The notes beneath the pieces were generated by a model. The model had not been told where the DNA came from, searched no databases, and saw only the letters and a program-made list of their open reading frames with translations. Shown here piece after piece: positions 1 through 7,918 of a DNA stretch of 14,101 bases. Every line of letters starts with the position of its first letter. Position 1 is the first letter of the stretch. The position numbers were made by a program, and so were the translations under genes. Source of the DNA: RGIG1840 sp964626795 (GTDB taxonomy: Bacteria > Bacillota_I > Bacilli_A > RF39 > UBA660); assembly GCA_964626795.1 (NCBI GenBank), contig CAZVIQ010000020.1:1-14101 (forward strand), read 5' to 3'.

Positions 1-28
1 ATCTAATTATGTTTTACTTCTTTTTTAT

Positions 29-2653
29 TTATTTATTGTTTATTTTAGCTTGAGCTGCTGCAAGTCTTGCAATAGGCACCCTGTATGGACTACATGAAAC
101 ATAATTTAGTCCTAATATCTGACAAAATTCAATTGAACTTGCCTCTCCTCCATGTTCTCCACATATTCCAAGTTTAATATCAGGTCTAGTACTCTTTCCT
201 TTGCTTACTGCAATTTTCATAAGTTCTCCAACGCCTTCTCTATCTATTTTAGCAAAAGGATCAGATTCAAATATTTGTTTTTTATAATATTCATCTAGGA
301 ACTTACCAGCATCATCTCTACTGAACCCATAAGTCATCTGTGTTAAATCATTTGTTCCAAAGCTAAAGAATTCTGCTTCTTCTGCTACTTTGTCTGCAGT
401 TAAAGCTGCTCTCGGAATTTCAATCATTGTACCAACTTTATAGTCAACTGTAACTCCTTTTTCTTCCATAACTCTGCTAGCAGTTGCAACTACTATATCT
501 TTAACATATTTAAGTTCTTTTACTTCTCCTATAAGAGGTATCATTATTTCCGGATAAACTTCTTTGCCTTCGTTTTTAACGTTTATAGCAGCTTCTATAA
601 CAGCTCTTGTCTGCATTGCAGCAATTTCAGGATATGTTACAGCAAGTCTGCATCCTCTGTGTCCCATCATAGGATTAAATTCTTTTAAGTTTTCTACTCT
701 TGTTTTTAAATCTTCAAAACTAATTCCAAGACTTTCAGCAAGTGGTTTTATTTCTTCATCAGTATGAGGAAGAAATTCATGTAGAGGAGGATCTAAGAAT
801 CTTATAGTAACTCCATAACCTTCCATAGCCTTAAATAGTCCTTCAAAGTCTTCTCTTTGACAAGGTAATATTAATTCAAGAGCTTTTTCTCTCTCTTCTA
901 CTGTTTCAGCAGTTATCATTTTTCTGAAGTTAAATATTCTTTCTTCTTCAAAGAACATATGTTCAGTTCTACAAAGACCAATACCTTCTGCTCCAAAATG
1001 TCTTGCTTGTGCTGCATCATTAGGTGTATCAGCATTTGTTCTTACTTTTAATGTTCTGATTTCATCAGCCCATGACATAAATAATTCAAAGTCTCCGCTT
1101 ATTTCAGGCTCAACTGTTTTTATATTTCCTTCATATACATTTCCAGTACTTCCATCAAGACTTATAAAGTCACCTTCTTTAAATACTGTTCCATCTTTTG
1201 TAATTAAAGTTTTTGTTTCTTCATTTATTTTAAGTTCACCACATCCACTTACACAGCAAGTTCCCATTCCACGTGCCACAACAGCAGCATGGCTTGTCAT
1301 ACCTCCACGAACTGTAAGAATTCCGTGTGCAATATGCATTCCTTCAATATCTTCAGGTGATGTCTCAAGTCTTGCAAGAATAATATCTTTTTCACCATTT
1401 TTTGAAGCTTCAACAACATCTTCAGCTGTAAAATAAAGCTTACCTGTTGCAGCTCCTGGTGAAGCTGCTAAACCTTTTCCAACAATTCTTCCATTTTTAA
1501 GAGCAACACTATCGAACATTGGATGTAACAGCTGATCTAACTGTTTAGGTTCAACTTTTAAAAGTGCTTCTTCTTTTGTTAGCATTCCTTCATTATATAA
1601 ATCCACTGCTATTTTTACTGCAGCTGCAGCTGTTCTTTTACCATTTCTAGTCTGAAGCATAAATAACTTTCCGTCTTCAATAGTAAATTCCATATCCTGC
1701 ATATCTTTATAATGATTTTCTAAAATACCACATATTTTATTAAATTCCTCATAACACGCAGGCATTACTTCTTTTAAGGTACTGATGCTTTGAGGTGTAC
1801 GAATACCAGCCACAACATCTTCACCCTGTGCATTCATTAAGAATTCACCATAAAGAGCTTTTTCTCCAGTTGCTGGATTTCTTGTAAATGCAACCCCTGT
1901 ACCAGAAGTTTCTCCACGATTTCCATAAACCATTTCTTGAACATTAACTGCAGTTCCCCAGTCTGATGGAATATCATTAAGTCTTCTGTAAGTTATAGCT
2001 CTATCGTTATTCCAACTTCTAAATACAGCTTTTACTGCTTCAAGCATTTGCTCTTTAGCATCTTCTGGAAAATCTTTTCCAGCATGTTTTTTATATTCTT
2101 CTTTATATATACCCACTACTTCTTTTAAATCTTCAGCAGTAAGCTCAGTATCATTTTCAATTCCTTTTTCTTCTTTTATTTTATCAAAAAGTCTTTCAAA
2201 TGAACTTTTAGGGAATCCCATAACTACATCTGCAAACATTTGAATAAATCTTCTGTAAGAATCATATACAAATCTCGCATTACCAGTAATCTGTGCAAAC
2301 CCTGCTGCAACTTCTTCATTAAGTCCAAGGTTAAGAACAGTATCCATCATTCCTGGCATACTCGCTCTTGAACCACTTCTAACTGATACTAACAGTGGAT
2401 TCTCTTTATCACCAAACTTTTTACCAGTAACTTCTTCAAGTGTAGCAAGTTTTTCAAAAATTTGATTTTCTATCGTATCCCCTAATTTTTCTCCATCTTC
2501 ATAATACTTATTACAAGCTTCTGTTGTAATAGTAAAGCCTCTTGGCACTGGAAGTCCAATATTAGTCATTTCAGCAAGATTAGCTCCTTTTCCCCCAAGA
2601 AGGTTTTTCATTTCTTTATTACCTTCACTAAATAAATATACATATTTTTCCAT
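29..2653 (-). CDS. ppdK: Pyruvate, phosphate dikinase (PPDK)
   Basis: Cytosolic enzyme that reversibly interconverts pyruvate + ATP + Pi and PEP + AMP + PPi. In anaerobic Firmicutes it often works glycolytically or to make PEP. The 874 residues are full length for the family. An N-terminal ATP-binding region (about 1-340, opening with GGKGANLAEM near residue 21) is followed by the swivelling phosphohistidine domain with GGMTSHAAVVARG, whose catalytic His falls at residue 455. The C-terminal PEP/pyruvate TIM barrel carries GLCRTEHMFF, FFSFGTNDLTQ and GICGEHGG, with the catalytic Cys at residue 831. Both positions match the numbering I recall for the Clostridium symbiosum enzyme. It is the last gene of the xerD-tdk-ppdK operon. 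The ATG lies 3 bases after the tdk stop, and its AGGAGG is made of the last tdk codons. No PPDK regulatory-protein gene is in the window. Only 28 bases follow the stop, with no terminator visible. Confidence 0.98.
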   Translation of the reverse strand: MEKYVYLFSEGNKEMKNLLGGKGANLAEMTNIGLPVPRGFTITTEACNKYYEDGEKLGDTIENQIFEKLATLEEVTGKKFGDKENPLLVSVRSGSRASMPGMMDTVLNLGLNEEVAAGFAQITGNARFVYDSYRRFIQMFADVVMGFPKSSFERLFDKIKEEKGIENDTELTAEDLKEVVGIYKEEYKKHAGKDFPEDAKEQMLEAVKAVFRSWNNDRAITYRRLNDIPSDWGTAVNVQEMVYGNRGETSGTGVAFTRNPATGEKALYGEFLMNAQGEDVVAGIRTPQSISTLKEVMPACYEEFNKICGILENHYKDMQDMEFTIEDGKLFMLQTRNGKRTAAAAVKIAVDLYNEGMLTKEEALLKVEPKQLDQLLHPMFDSVALKNGRIVGKGLAASPGAATGKLYFTAEDVVEASKNGEKDIILARLETSPEDIEGMHIAHGILTVRGGMTSHAAVVARGMGTCCVSGCGELKINEETKTLITKDGTVFKEGDFISLDGSTGNVYEGNIKTVEPEISGDFELFMSWADEIRTLKVRTNADTPNDAAQARHFGAEGIGLCRTEHMFFEEERIFNFRKMITAETVEEREKALELILPCQREDFEGLFKAMEGYGVTIRFLDPPLHEFLPHTDEEIKPLAESLGISFEDLKTRVENLKEFNPMMGHRGCRLAVTYPEIAAMQTRAVIEAAINVKNEGKEVYPEIMIPLIGEVKELKYVKDIVVATASRVMEEKGVTVDYKVGTMIEIPRAALTADKVAEEAEFFSFGTNDLTQMTYGFSRDDAGKFLDEYYKKQIFESDPFAKIDREGVGELMKIAVSKGKSTRPDIKLGICGEHGGEASSIEFCQILGLNYVSCSPYRVPIARLAAAQAKINNK

Positions 2654-2656
2654 ATC

Positions 2657-3253
2657 TTAATCCTCCTCTAAATTTATATGTAATACTTTTTCCATGTAGC
2701 ATTTACCACATAATGATTCATAAGTAACACTACCAACATTATCTATAGCAACCTGATCTCCACTTACTACAAATTCATCGTTTATTTTTCTACCATTAAA
2801 TTTGGCTCGTTTTCCACATCTGCATATTGTAATAAGTTCTTCAATCTCATCTGCTATTTCAAACAGTCTTAAACTGCCAGGAAACAAACAGGTTTTAAAA
2901 TCACTTCTAAGTCCATAGCATATTACAGGAATATCATACTTTTTAGAAAATAAATAAAGTTCATCAATCTGTTCTTTATTCATAAACTGTGCTTCATCCA
3001 CTAAAACACAAGCGATACCTTCTTTAGATATTTTATCTAAATATTCCTTTAATGTGTCATTTTTTCCAACTACGAAATCTACTTTTCTTTCAATTCCCAT
3101 TCTGGAAATAACTTTGTCTTCTCCTTTTGTATCAATACCAGGTTTTAAAACCTTAACAAACATATCTCTTTCTTCATAATTATGTGCAACTGTCATTAAA
3201 AGAGTTGTCTTTCCACAATTCATTGCTCCATATCTGAAATAAAGCTTAGCCAT
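2657..3253 (-). CDS. tdk: Thymidine kinase (type II, TK1-like)
   Basis: Phosphorylates thymidine to dTMP with ATP in the pyrimidine salvage pathway; cytosolic, usually a tetramer in this family. The P-loop GAMNCGKTT is at residues 9-17, the Walker B/catalytic-base segment VLVDEAQF at 83-90 (Glu87 the likely base), and four zinc-lasso cysteines at 144, 146, 182 and 185 (CRC and CGKC). The ATG at 3253 (198 aa) is chosen because GAGGTG lies about 6 bases upstream. A GTG three codons earlier would keep the frame but lacks a good ribosome binding site. The start overlaps the xerD stop by 8 bases (ATGGCTAA), so translation is probably coupled. The final Glu-Glu-Asp-stop codons double as the ribosome binding site of ppdK. 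All key residues are present. Confidence 0.96.
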   Translation of the reverse strand: MAKLYFRYGAMNCGKTTLLMTVAHNYEERDMFVKVLKPGIDTKGEDKVISRMGIERKVDFVVGKNDTLKEYLDKISKEGIACVLVDEAQFMNKEQIDELYLFSKKYDIPVICYGLRSDFKTCLFPGSLRLFEIADEIEELITICRCGKRAKFNGRKINDEFVVSGDQVAIDNVGSVTYESLCGKCYMEKVLHINLEED

Positions 3254-4166
3254 TTTTAGCACCTCTACTTTTAGGGTGATTTTTATAATATACTTCTCTT
3301 AGTCTTTCATTACTTACATGAGTATATATTTCCGTTGTAGATAAACTTTTATGTCCTAATAATTCCTGAACACTTTTTATATCACAACCATCATTTAATA
3401 AATGGGTTGCAAAAGTATGTCTTAAAGTATGCGGACTTACATGCTTGTTAATACCTACTTTTTTCATAGTATTTTCAACTACTAATCTAATTCCCCTATC
3501 AGTTATTTTATCACCATTTTTATTTATGAGCAAGTATTCATTTTCTTTTCCGTTAAGTATTGTAATTCTTTCCTGATTTAAATAGTTTTCAAGTGCTTCT
3601 GCACCATAATCTCCATAATAGACTATTCTTTCATAACTACCTTTACCAAAAACTCTAATCTCTCTTTCACTTTTATTTATATCTTTAAGTTTTATATTTA
3701 CAAGTTCACTAACTCTTATTCCTGTGTCATATAAAAGTTCAAAGACAAGTCTATCTCTGTAAGGAAATTTACTGGTTTCAGTTTCATTAATAAGTTTAAT
3801 TACTTCATCATAATCTATGAATTCTGGAAGTGTTTTTTTCTTTTTAGGATATACAAGAACTTCACTTATATTTAAAGACAGATAATCTTTTTTTATATAA
3901 TATTTATATAAACTTTTAATTGAACTTATTTTCCTACATATAGTTTTAGTACTATTTATATCATATAGACTTCTAATATAGACTTTTAACTCATCTTTAT
4001 TTATATTAATTGAATTTTTATTTATTTTTTTTAGAAATATAAAATATTCTTTAAAATCTTTATAATACGAATTCACAGTTAAAATAGAATAATTCTTTTC
4101 TTTAAGTAAATATTCTAAAAAATTATACATAAACCCATCTATTTTATTTTTATCTATGTTATCCAT
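3246..4166 (-). CDS. xerD: Xer-type site-specific tyrosine recombinase
   Basis: Cytosolic tyrosine recombinase expected to resolve chromosome dimers at dif with a Xer partner. With the ATG at 4166 it has 306 residues, the usual XerC/XerD size. The N-terminal SAM-like core-binding domain covers about 8-95 and the catalytic domain about 115-295. All catalytic residues are visible: Arg151 (TGIRVSEL), Lys175 (FGKGSYER), His246 and Arg249 (SPHTLRHTFATHLL), His272 (ELLGHKS) and the nucleophile Tyr281 (EIYTHVS). The XerD label over XerC or XerS is a judgement from motif wording. The frame extends upstream to a GTG at 4244, but that start would read through the terminator of the gene before it, so I reject it. 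No Shine-Dalgarno precedes 4166, and a TATAAT sits 6 bases upstream, which suggests a leaderless start. First gene of the operon with tdk and ppdK. Confidence 0.92.
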   Translation of the reverse strand: MDNIDKNKIDGFMYNFLEYLLKEKNYSILTVNSYYKDFKEYFIFLKKINKNSININKDELKVYIRSLYDINSTKTICRKISSIKSLYKYYIKKDYLSLNISEVLVYPKKKKTLPEFIDYDEVIKLINETETSKFPYRDRLVFELLYDTGIRVSELVNIKLKDINKSEREIRVFGKGSYERIVYYGDYGAEALENYLNQERITILNGKENEYLLINKNGDKITDRGIRLVVENTMKKVGINKHVSPHTLRHTFATHLLNDGCDIKSVQELLGHKSLSTTEIYTHVSNERLREVYYKNHPKSRGAKNG

Positions 4167-4172
4167 ATATTC

Positions 4173-4201
4173 ATTATAATTTTTAAATAGAAAAAAAGCA
4201 A
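4173..4201 (-). promoter_or_regulatory. Putative promoter of xerD-tdk-ppdK, leaderless
   Basis: On the minus strand a perfect TATAAT (4173-4178) is preceded, after 17 bases, by TTGCTT (4196-4201), which matches only three of six consensus -35 bases. Seven bases past the -10 falls on the A of the ATG at 4166, so a transcript from here would have essentially no leader. The -35 overlaps the 3' arm of the upstream terminator hairpin. Chance TATAAT is common in such AT-rich DNA, so confidence is moderate at best. Confidence 0.4.
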
Positions 4202-4220
4202 AGTTTTTATATTTTGCTTT
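4191..4220 (-). terminator. Intrinsic terminator after the second surface-protein gene
   Basis: On the minus strand, AAAGCAAA (4220-4213), a 10-base loop and TTTGCTTT (4202-4195) form an 8-bp stem that runs directly into a run of T (to 4191). It begins 8 bases after the TAG stop of the gene ending at 4228. The stem has only two G:C pairs, so it may be leaky, but stem plus U-tract in this position is the expected layout. It separates the surface-protein operon from xerD. Confidence 0.65.
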
Positions 4221-4227
4221 GTTAAAA

Positions 4228-5766
4228 CTAACAATTACTATCACTAATTATATAAGGATTTGTTTTAGTACCGTTTCCATTAGTGGTGGTGATACATGAT
4301 TTTAATGATATCACAGGTCTTATCTTTTTACTTGTTTCTACCGTGCCATTTTCTATTCCCGATTTAAGTATATAGCACACTACAGCTTCGTTGCGAGAAT
4401 TGATTCCTGAAGGACTCATAGTCCACCAAGAAAATCCACCATCGTTTTCAGTTAAATAAGAATATCTATTATAGTATTCTCCTGAAAGTTCATTTAGAAT
4501 ACCTGCAAACATTGCTTCATCAATAGATAATAATCCGACTGGATATGTAAGATAACCATTTCCTGTATTTGTGTTGTTTGTATATCTGCTTTCGTTTGTA
4601 CTAGGACATTTATATGTTGGTTTTTGCTTATTACTTAAGTTTGGATGGTTTAAAAAAGTAAATCTATAATTACTTGGAAAATCAGTAAATGTATATCCAG
4701 ATTTTGTGTAAGTTATTTCTTGACTTCTGTCAGCACAATATATTGCAGTTGTACTTAAATAATTTTTGTCTTCATTATTAATATTATTTAAATACCAATT
4801 ATCTACAACTGTTTTTATTTGACTATTAGTTTGAGTACCTGAAAAACTGTTTAAACTAGCATTATATGTATATCCTGTTCTATATTTTGTATATATCCCA
4901 GAATTAAATATAGAAGAACCAATAAATACATTTTCTCCGTTTCCTGAATATATTAATTTTACTCCGCCTTCACTCGTTGTCCTCACTATTCTCCATAAAT
5001 ATCCACCAAATGATACCCAATTATTTTCTATAGAACCTCTAAAATAATATATTCTAGTATTGTCTTCACCATAAGCAGTGTTGGATGTGTAATATAGTCC
5101 ATTAGTTTTTTGATTATTATCAGATATTGTTTTATATGTTACCCAATCTTCAACATATTCACCAAATGGAGAAAAGGCAAAATCAATGTTTAAATCGCTT
5201 GTAGTAAGATTATCCATTAATAATTTATTATATAATGATGTAATTACATTCACTGTATATGTGACTGTTTTATTTAAATTACTTTCTTTTACTTCAACAG
5301 TAGTACTTCCTATGTTTTTTCCTGTTACTGTTAATATATTTTCATTTATACTGCACGTTGCAAGTAATGGATTTGAAACTGTGCAGGAAAGTAAACCGTA
5401 ATTACTTCCTGTTATTTCGCTTGTGACTTCTTGATCTAATAAAACATTCCCATTTGCAGGACTTAAAACTAAAGTTACATCAGATTTCTGGAAAGTCAAA
5501 TTACATGTAGTAGTTTCACTATTTGAAGAAAATCTAATTTGTCTTTTAATATTGTCCCAAGTTAAAGATTCATTTTCCTTACATGTATAAATAAGTTCTA
5601 AGTTTCCATCTGGTATCTTTCTAATTAAGTTTAACTGAACTCCCTTTTTTTCATACATTGAAATTAAGTTGTTTTTATTTTTAGATAAATTATAATCAAA
5701 TTTTAATGTAACAAACAAAATTAAGGTTATCGATAAAATAATAAAAATATTTTTAATTGCTTTCAT
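4228..5766 (-). CDS. Membrane-anchored surface protein, one Big-like repeat
   Basis: Function unknown; probably displayed on the outer face of the membrane. In its 512 residues, a short basic start and one hydrophobic segment (about 5-22) look like an uncleaved signal anchor. A small Cys62...Trp70...Cys88 segment follows (WDNIKRQIRFSSNS is the recognisable core). One Ig-like/Big repeat (about 95-174) carries Cys128 and Cys138. A large C-terminal domain holds WVSFGGYLWRIVRT (about 250-263), Cys344, Cys387, FSWWTMSPSG (about 445-454) and RPVISL. The tail TTTNGNGTKTNPYII ends in a terminal Cys512. The C-terminal part resembles a domain I recall from surface proteins of gut Firmicutes (DUF6273-like), from memory only. 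It is a paralogue of the gene just upstream, which has one more repeat. ATG at 5766 has AGAGGTG about 6 bases upstream. Intrinsic terminator follows. Confidence 0.85.
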   Translation of the reverse strand: MKAIKNIFIILSITLILFVTLKFDYNLSKNKNNLISMYEKKGVQLNLIRKIPDGNLELIYTCKENESLTWDNIKRQIRFSSNSETTTCNLTFQKSDVTLVLSPANGNVLLDQEVTSEITGSNYGLLSCTVSNPLLATCSINENILTVTGKNIGSTTVEVKESNLNKTVTYTVNVITSLYNKLLMDNLTTSDLNIDFAFSPFGEYVEDWVTYKTISDNNQKTNGLYYTSNTAYGEDNTRIYYFRGSIENNWVSFGGYLWRIVRTTSEGGVKLIYSGNGENVFIGSSIFNSGIYTKYRTGYTYNASLNSFSGTQTNSQIKTVVDNWYLNNINNEDKNYLSTTAIYCADRSQEITYTKSGYTFTDFPSNYRFTFLNHPNLSNKQKPTYKCPSTNESRYTNNTNTGNGYLTYPVGLLSIDEAMFAGILNELSGEYYNRYSYLTENDGGFSWWTMSPSGINSRNEAVVCYILKSGIENGTVETSKKIRPVISLKSCITTTNGNGTKTNPYIISDSNC

Positions 5767-5783
5767 TTCACACCTCTATATAA

Positions 5784-5815
5784 TGTTAATCTAATAAGTT
5801 CTTTTTAGATTAACA
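5784..5815 (-). other. Perfect 10-bp inverted repeat between the surface-protein paralogues
   Basis: TGTTAATCTA (5784-5793) and its exact complement TAGATTAACA (5806-5815) flank a 12-base loop. The stop codon of the upstream gene lies inside the stem, and the hairpin ends 6 bases before the AGAGGTG of the downstream gene. On the minus strand no T-run follows (the next bases are TTATATAG), so it is not a standard terminator. It could be an mRNA processing or attenuation hairpin, or an operator. Confidence 0.6.
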
Positions 5816-7561
5816 ACCGCTGTTACTAATTATATAAGGACTTGTTTTTGTACCGTTTCCATTGGTAGTGGTAACACATGATTTTAATGATATTACTGGA
5901 ATGATCTTTCTTGCTATTTCTAGTCCATTAGAACATTGTGAATTTTGAGCATCTACATTAAATGTTAAAGCATCACCATATGAATTTACTCCGTGAGGCG
6001 ACATTGTCCACCAGCATTCTCCCACTGCATTATCAAACATATATGAAGCATAATTATTGAACATACCTGTAAAAGAATTTACAACTCCAGAATACATTGC
6101 TTCATCAAAAGTTAAAAGTGCAATAGGATTAGTTAAATATCCGTTACCAGTACTTGTACTGTTTGTATATCTACTTTGATTTGTAGTTGGACAAGCAAAT
6201 GTAGGCCTGAAAGTAATCCCAGCTCTACTATCAATAGGATACCAACGTCCTCCAGAAGTGGTTCCTGTAGTTGTTTCAGAACTTCTGTCTGCACAAAATA
6301 TTGCTGTAGTGCTTAAATAGCTGGAATAAGATTTTAAATTTGCATTATACCAGTTATCTACCACTGTTTTTACATTACTGTTAGTTTGTGTTCCTGTATA
6401 ACCACTTGTATTATATGTATATCCTGTATAATATTTTGACGTATATAATGTATTGAAAGCACTGGAACCTATAAATGAAGTTTGATTACTTGAACCATCT
6501 CCTGCATATAATAATTTAACTCCATTTTCACTTGTTGTTCTTACTATACGCCAAAGTTTTCCTCCAAATGATACCCAGTTATTATCTACTCTTCCTCTAT
6601 AAAAGTATACTCTTGTACTAAGTTCTCCATATGTCGTCATATTTTCTGTATAATATAATCCGTTCGTTATCTGTGCAGGAGTATTTACGAATCCTGTTCC
6701 ACTGATATATTTATTACCGTTAGGCGCATATGAATAGTCTACACCTGCATCACTTTTTGGTACTTCGGATATAATTATTTTATTATAAAGTGTTGTTATA
6801 ATATTTACTGTATATACTACTGTTTTATTAGCAAAACTTTCTTTGACAGTTACAGTTGTTGTCCCTGGATTTTTACCTGTTATTATAAGTTCTCCCCCAC
6901 TTATTGAACATGATGCAAGTAATGGATCTGCAACTATGCACGATAAGGTACCATATCCATTTCCAGTTATCTGAGTTGAAACTGTTTTATTTACATTTGT
7001 ATTTCCGCTTGTTGGAGAAAGACCTAATGTTATATCAGTAACAGTTGCCGAATATGTAGCCTGCTTGTCAGAAGTTGTATCTTTGACAGTTATTGTTGCA
7101 TTTCCAGGATTAACACCTGTTACTGTAAGCTTAGTTTGTGTTACAGTGCAAGTTGCAATAGAAGCATTTGTAGTTTCACATTTAAGTTCTCCATAGTTTT
7201 CTCCAGATATTGTTACATTTTCTTGATTTGACTTTAATATTGTTCCACTTGATTTTTCTAAAGTAAGTATAATATCATATTTAAAAGTTAAATTACATTT
7301 AATATTTGCACTATTTGAAGAAAATTTAATTTGTCTTTTAGTATTATCCCATACTAAAGAAGCTTCTCCTTTGCATTCAGTAAAAAGATCTAAATTTACA
7401 TTTTCAGGAATTTTTTTAATTGATTTTAACTGACTTCCTTTTTCCTCATACATTGAAATTAAGTTATTATTATTTTCAGATAAATTCCAATTAAGATTTA
7501 ATGTAATTAGTAAAACACAAATTGACATTAAAACTATCAAAATATTTTTTATTACTTTCAT
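5810..7561 (-). CDS. Membrane-anchored surface protein, two Big-like repeats
   Basis: Function unknown; probably anchored outside the membrane. Its 583 residues have the same plan as the downstream paralogue: hydrophobic signal anchor (about 5-22); a Cys63...Trp71...Cys89 segment (WDNTKRQIKFSSNS); two Ig-like/Big repeats (about 96-176 and 177-254), each ending in a TVTGxNPGxxTxTVK-type strand and each with a cysteine pair ten residues apart (128/138 and 208/218, exactly 80 apart); then the shared C-terminal domain with WVSFGGKLWRIVRT, Cys423, Cys457, CWWTMSPHG and VISL. The tail again has TTTNGNGTKT and a terminal Cys. The ATG at 7561 has AGGTGATAAG just upstream. An in-frame start at 7612 lies in the -35 element and is rejected. 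First gene of a two-gene operon, 43 bases before the paralogue. The extra repeat suggests expansion or loss of an 80-residue unit. Confidence 0.85.
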   Translation of the reverse strand: MKVIKNILIVLMSICVLLITLNLNWNLSENNNNLISMYEEKGSQLKSIKKIPENVNLDLFTECKGEASLVWDNTKRQIKFSSNSANIKCNLTFKYDIILTLEKSSGTILKSNQENVTISGENYGELKCETTNASIATCTVTQTKLTVTGVNPGNATITVKDTTSDKQATYSATVTDITLGLSPTSGNTNVNKTVSTQITGNGYGTLSCIVADPLLASCSISGGELIITGKNPGTTTVTVKESFANKTVVYTVNIITTLYNKIIISEVPKSDAGVDYSYAPNGNKYISGTGFVNTPAQITNGLYYTENMTTYGELSTRVYFYRGRVDNNWVSFGGKLWRIVRTTSENGVKLLYAGDGSSNQTSFIGSSAFNTLYTSKYYTGYTYNTSGYTGTQTNSNVKTVVDNWYNANLKSYSSYLSTTAIFCADRSSETTTGTTSGGRWYPIDSRAGITFRPTFACPTTNQSRYTNSTSTGNGYLTNPIALLTFDEAMYSGVVNSFTGMFNNYASYMFDNAVGECWWTMSPHGVNSYGDALTFNVDAQNSQCSNGLEIARKIIPVISLKSCVTTTNGNGTKTSPYIISNSGC

Positions 7562-7583
7562 CTTATCACCTATTTTCCAATTA

Positions 7584-7612
7584 ATAGTATCACTTATTTT
7601 GGTATTTATCAA
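7584..7612 (-). promoter_or_regulatory. Promoter of the surface-protein operon
   Basis: Minus strand: TTGATA (7607-7612), 17-base spacer, TACTAT (7584-7589), with TG one base before the -10 (extended -10, TGATACTAT). It lies about 23 bases before the ATG at 7561, a normal leader length, with the ribosome binding site AGGTGA between. Confidence 0.6.
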
Positions 7613-7653
7613 GAATAATAATTTTACTTTATATGATATATTATTTTCCCGCC

Positions 7654-7685
7654 AAAAAAACCACCCTTTTTACAGAATGATTTTT
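7654..7685 (-). terminator. Hairpin with U-tract, likely terminator of spoVID-ysxE
   Basis: On the minus strand AAAAATCATTC, loop TGTAAAAA, GGGTGGTTTTT can form 11 pairs if three G-U wobbles are allowed, and the 3' arm runs into T7. The wobbles are not possible in the plus-strand RNA, so it would act only on minus-strand transcripts. It lies about 195 bases after the stop of the ysxE-like gene and just upstream of the next promoter, a sensible boundary. The pairing is by eye. Confidence 0.45.
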
Positions 7686-7726
7686 ATTCTATTAACTTTA
7701 TAACATTTAAATTCATAAAATATTAT

Positions 7727-7918
7727 ATGAATAAACTGAATGAAATTAAAACTTTTATAAAAGGCAATAGAAATATGTTTAACTTAGTTCTTTTTTTAGT
7801 ACTTGGGTTTCTAATAGTCTGGCAGACAATATTTACTTTAATAATGCCTATTAGAATTAATATTATACTGCTTTTAGCTTTAATCTTCTGTTTCTGCTAC
7901 CTCTATTTGAAGCTCTAA
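7727..7918 (+). CDS. Doubtful small hydrophobic protein (63 aa)
   Basis: Open frame for 63 residues with two hydrophobic stretches (about 18-35 and 42-62) that could be a two-helix membrane protein, with a Pro-Ile-Arg turn between. Against it: no Shine-Dalgarno before the ATG, no convincing promoter, and a 39-base overlap with the 3' end of the convergent ysxE-like gene. T-rich DNA readily encodes hydrophobic chance ORFs. I do not recognise a family. It sits in the 318-base stretch between the surface-protein start and the ysxE-like gene, which otherwise holds only the promoter and hairpin listed. Confidence 0.25.
   Translation: MNKLNEIKTFIKGNRNMFNLVLFLVLGFLIVWQTIFTLIMPIRINIILLLALIFCFCYLYLKL

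Noticed and set aside
564..767. Plus-strand ORF of 67 codons opposite ppdK
   Set aside because: It mirrors a strongly conserved PPDK region, has no ribosome binding site and resembles no family.
5186..5401. Plus-strand ORF opposite the surface-protein gene
   Set aside because: It is antisense to the Big repeat; the hydrophobic composition comes from the T-rich complement.
7620..7660. Possible dif-like site (ATATGATATATTAT)
   Set aside because: Only the AT-rich centre resembles a dif site; the outer arms do not match, and xerD is not adjacent.
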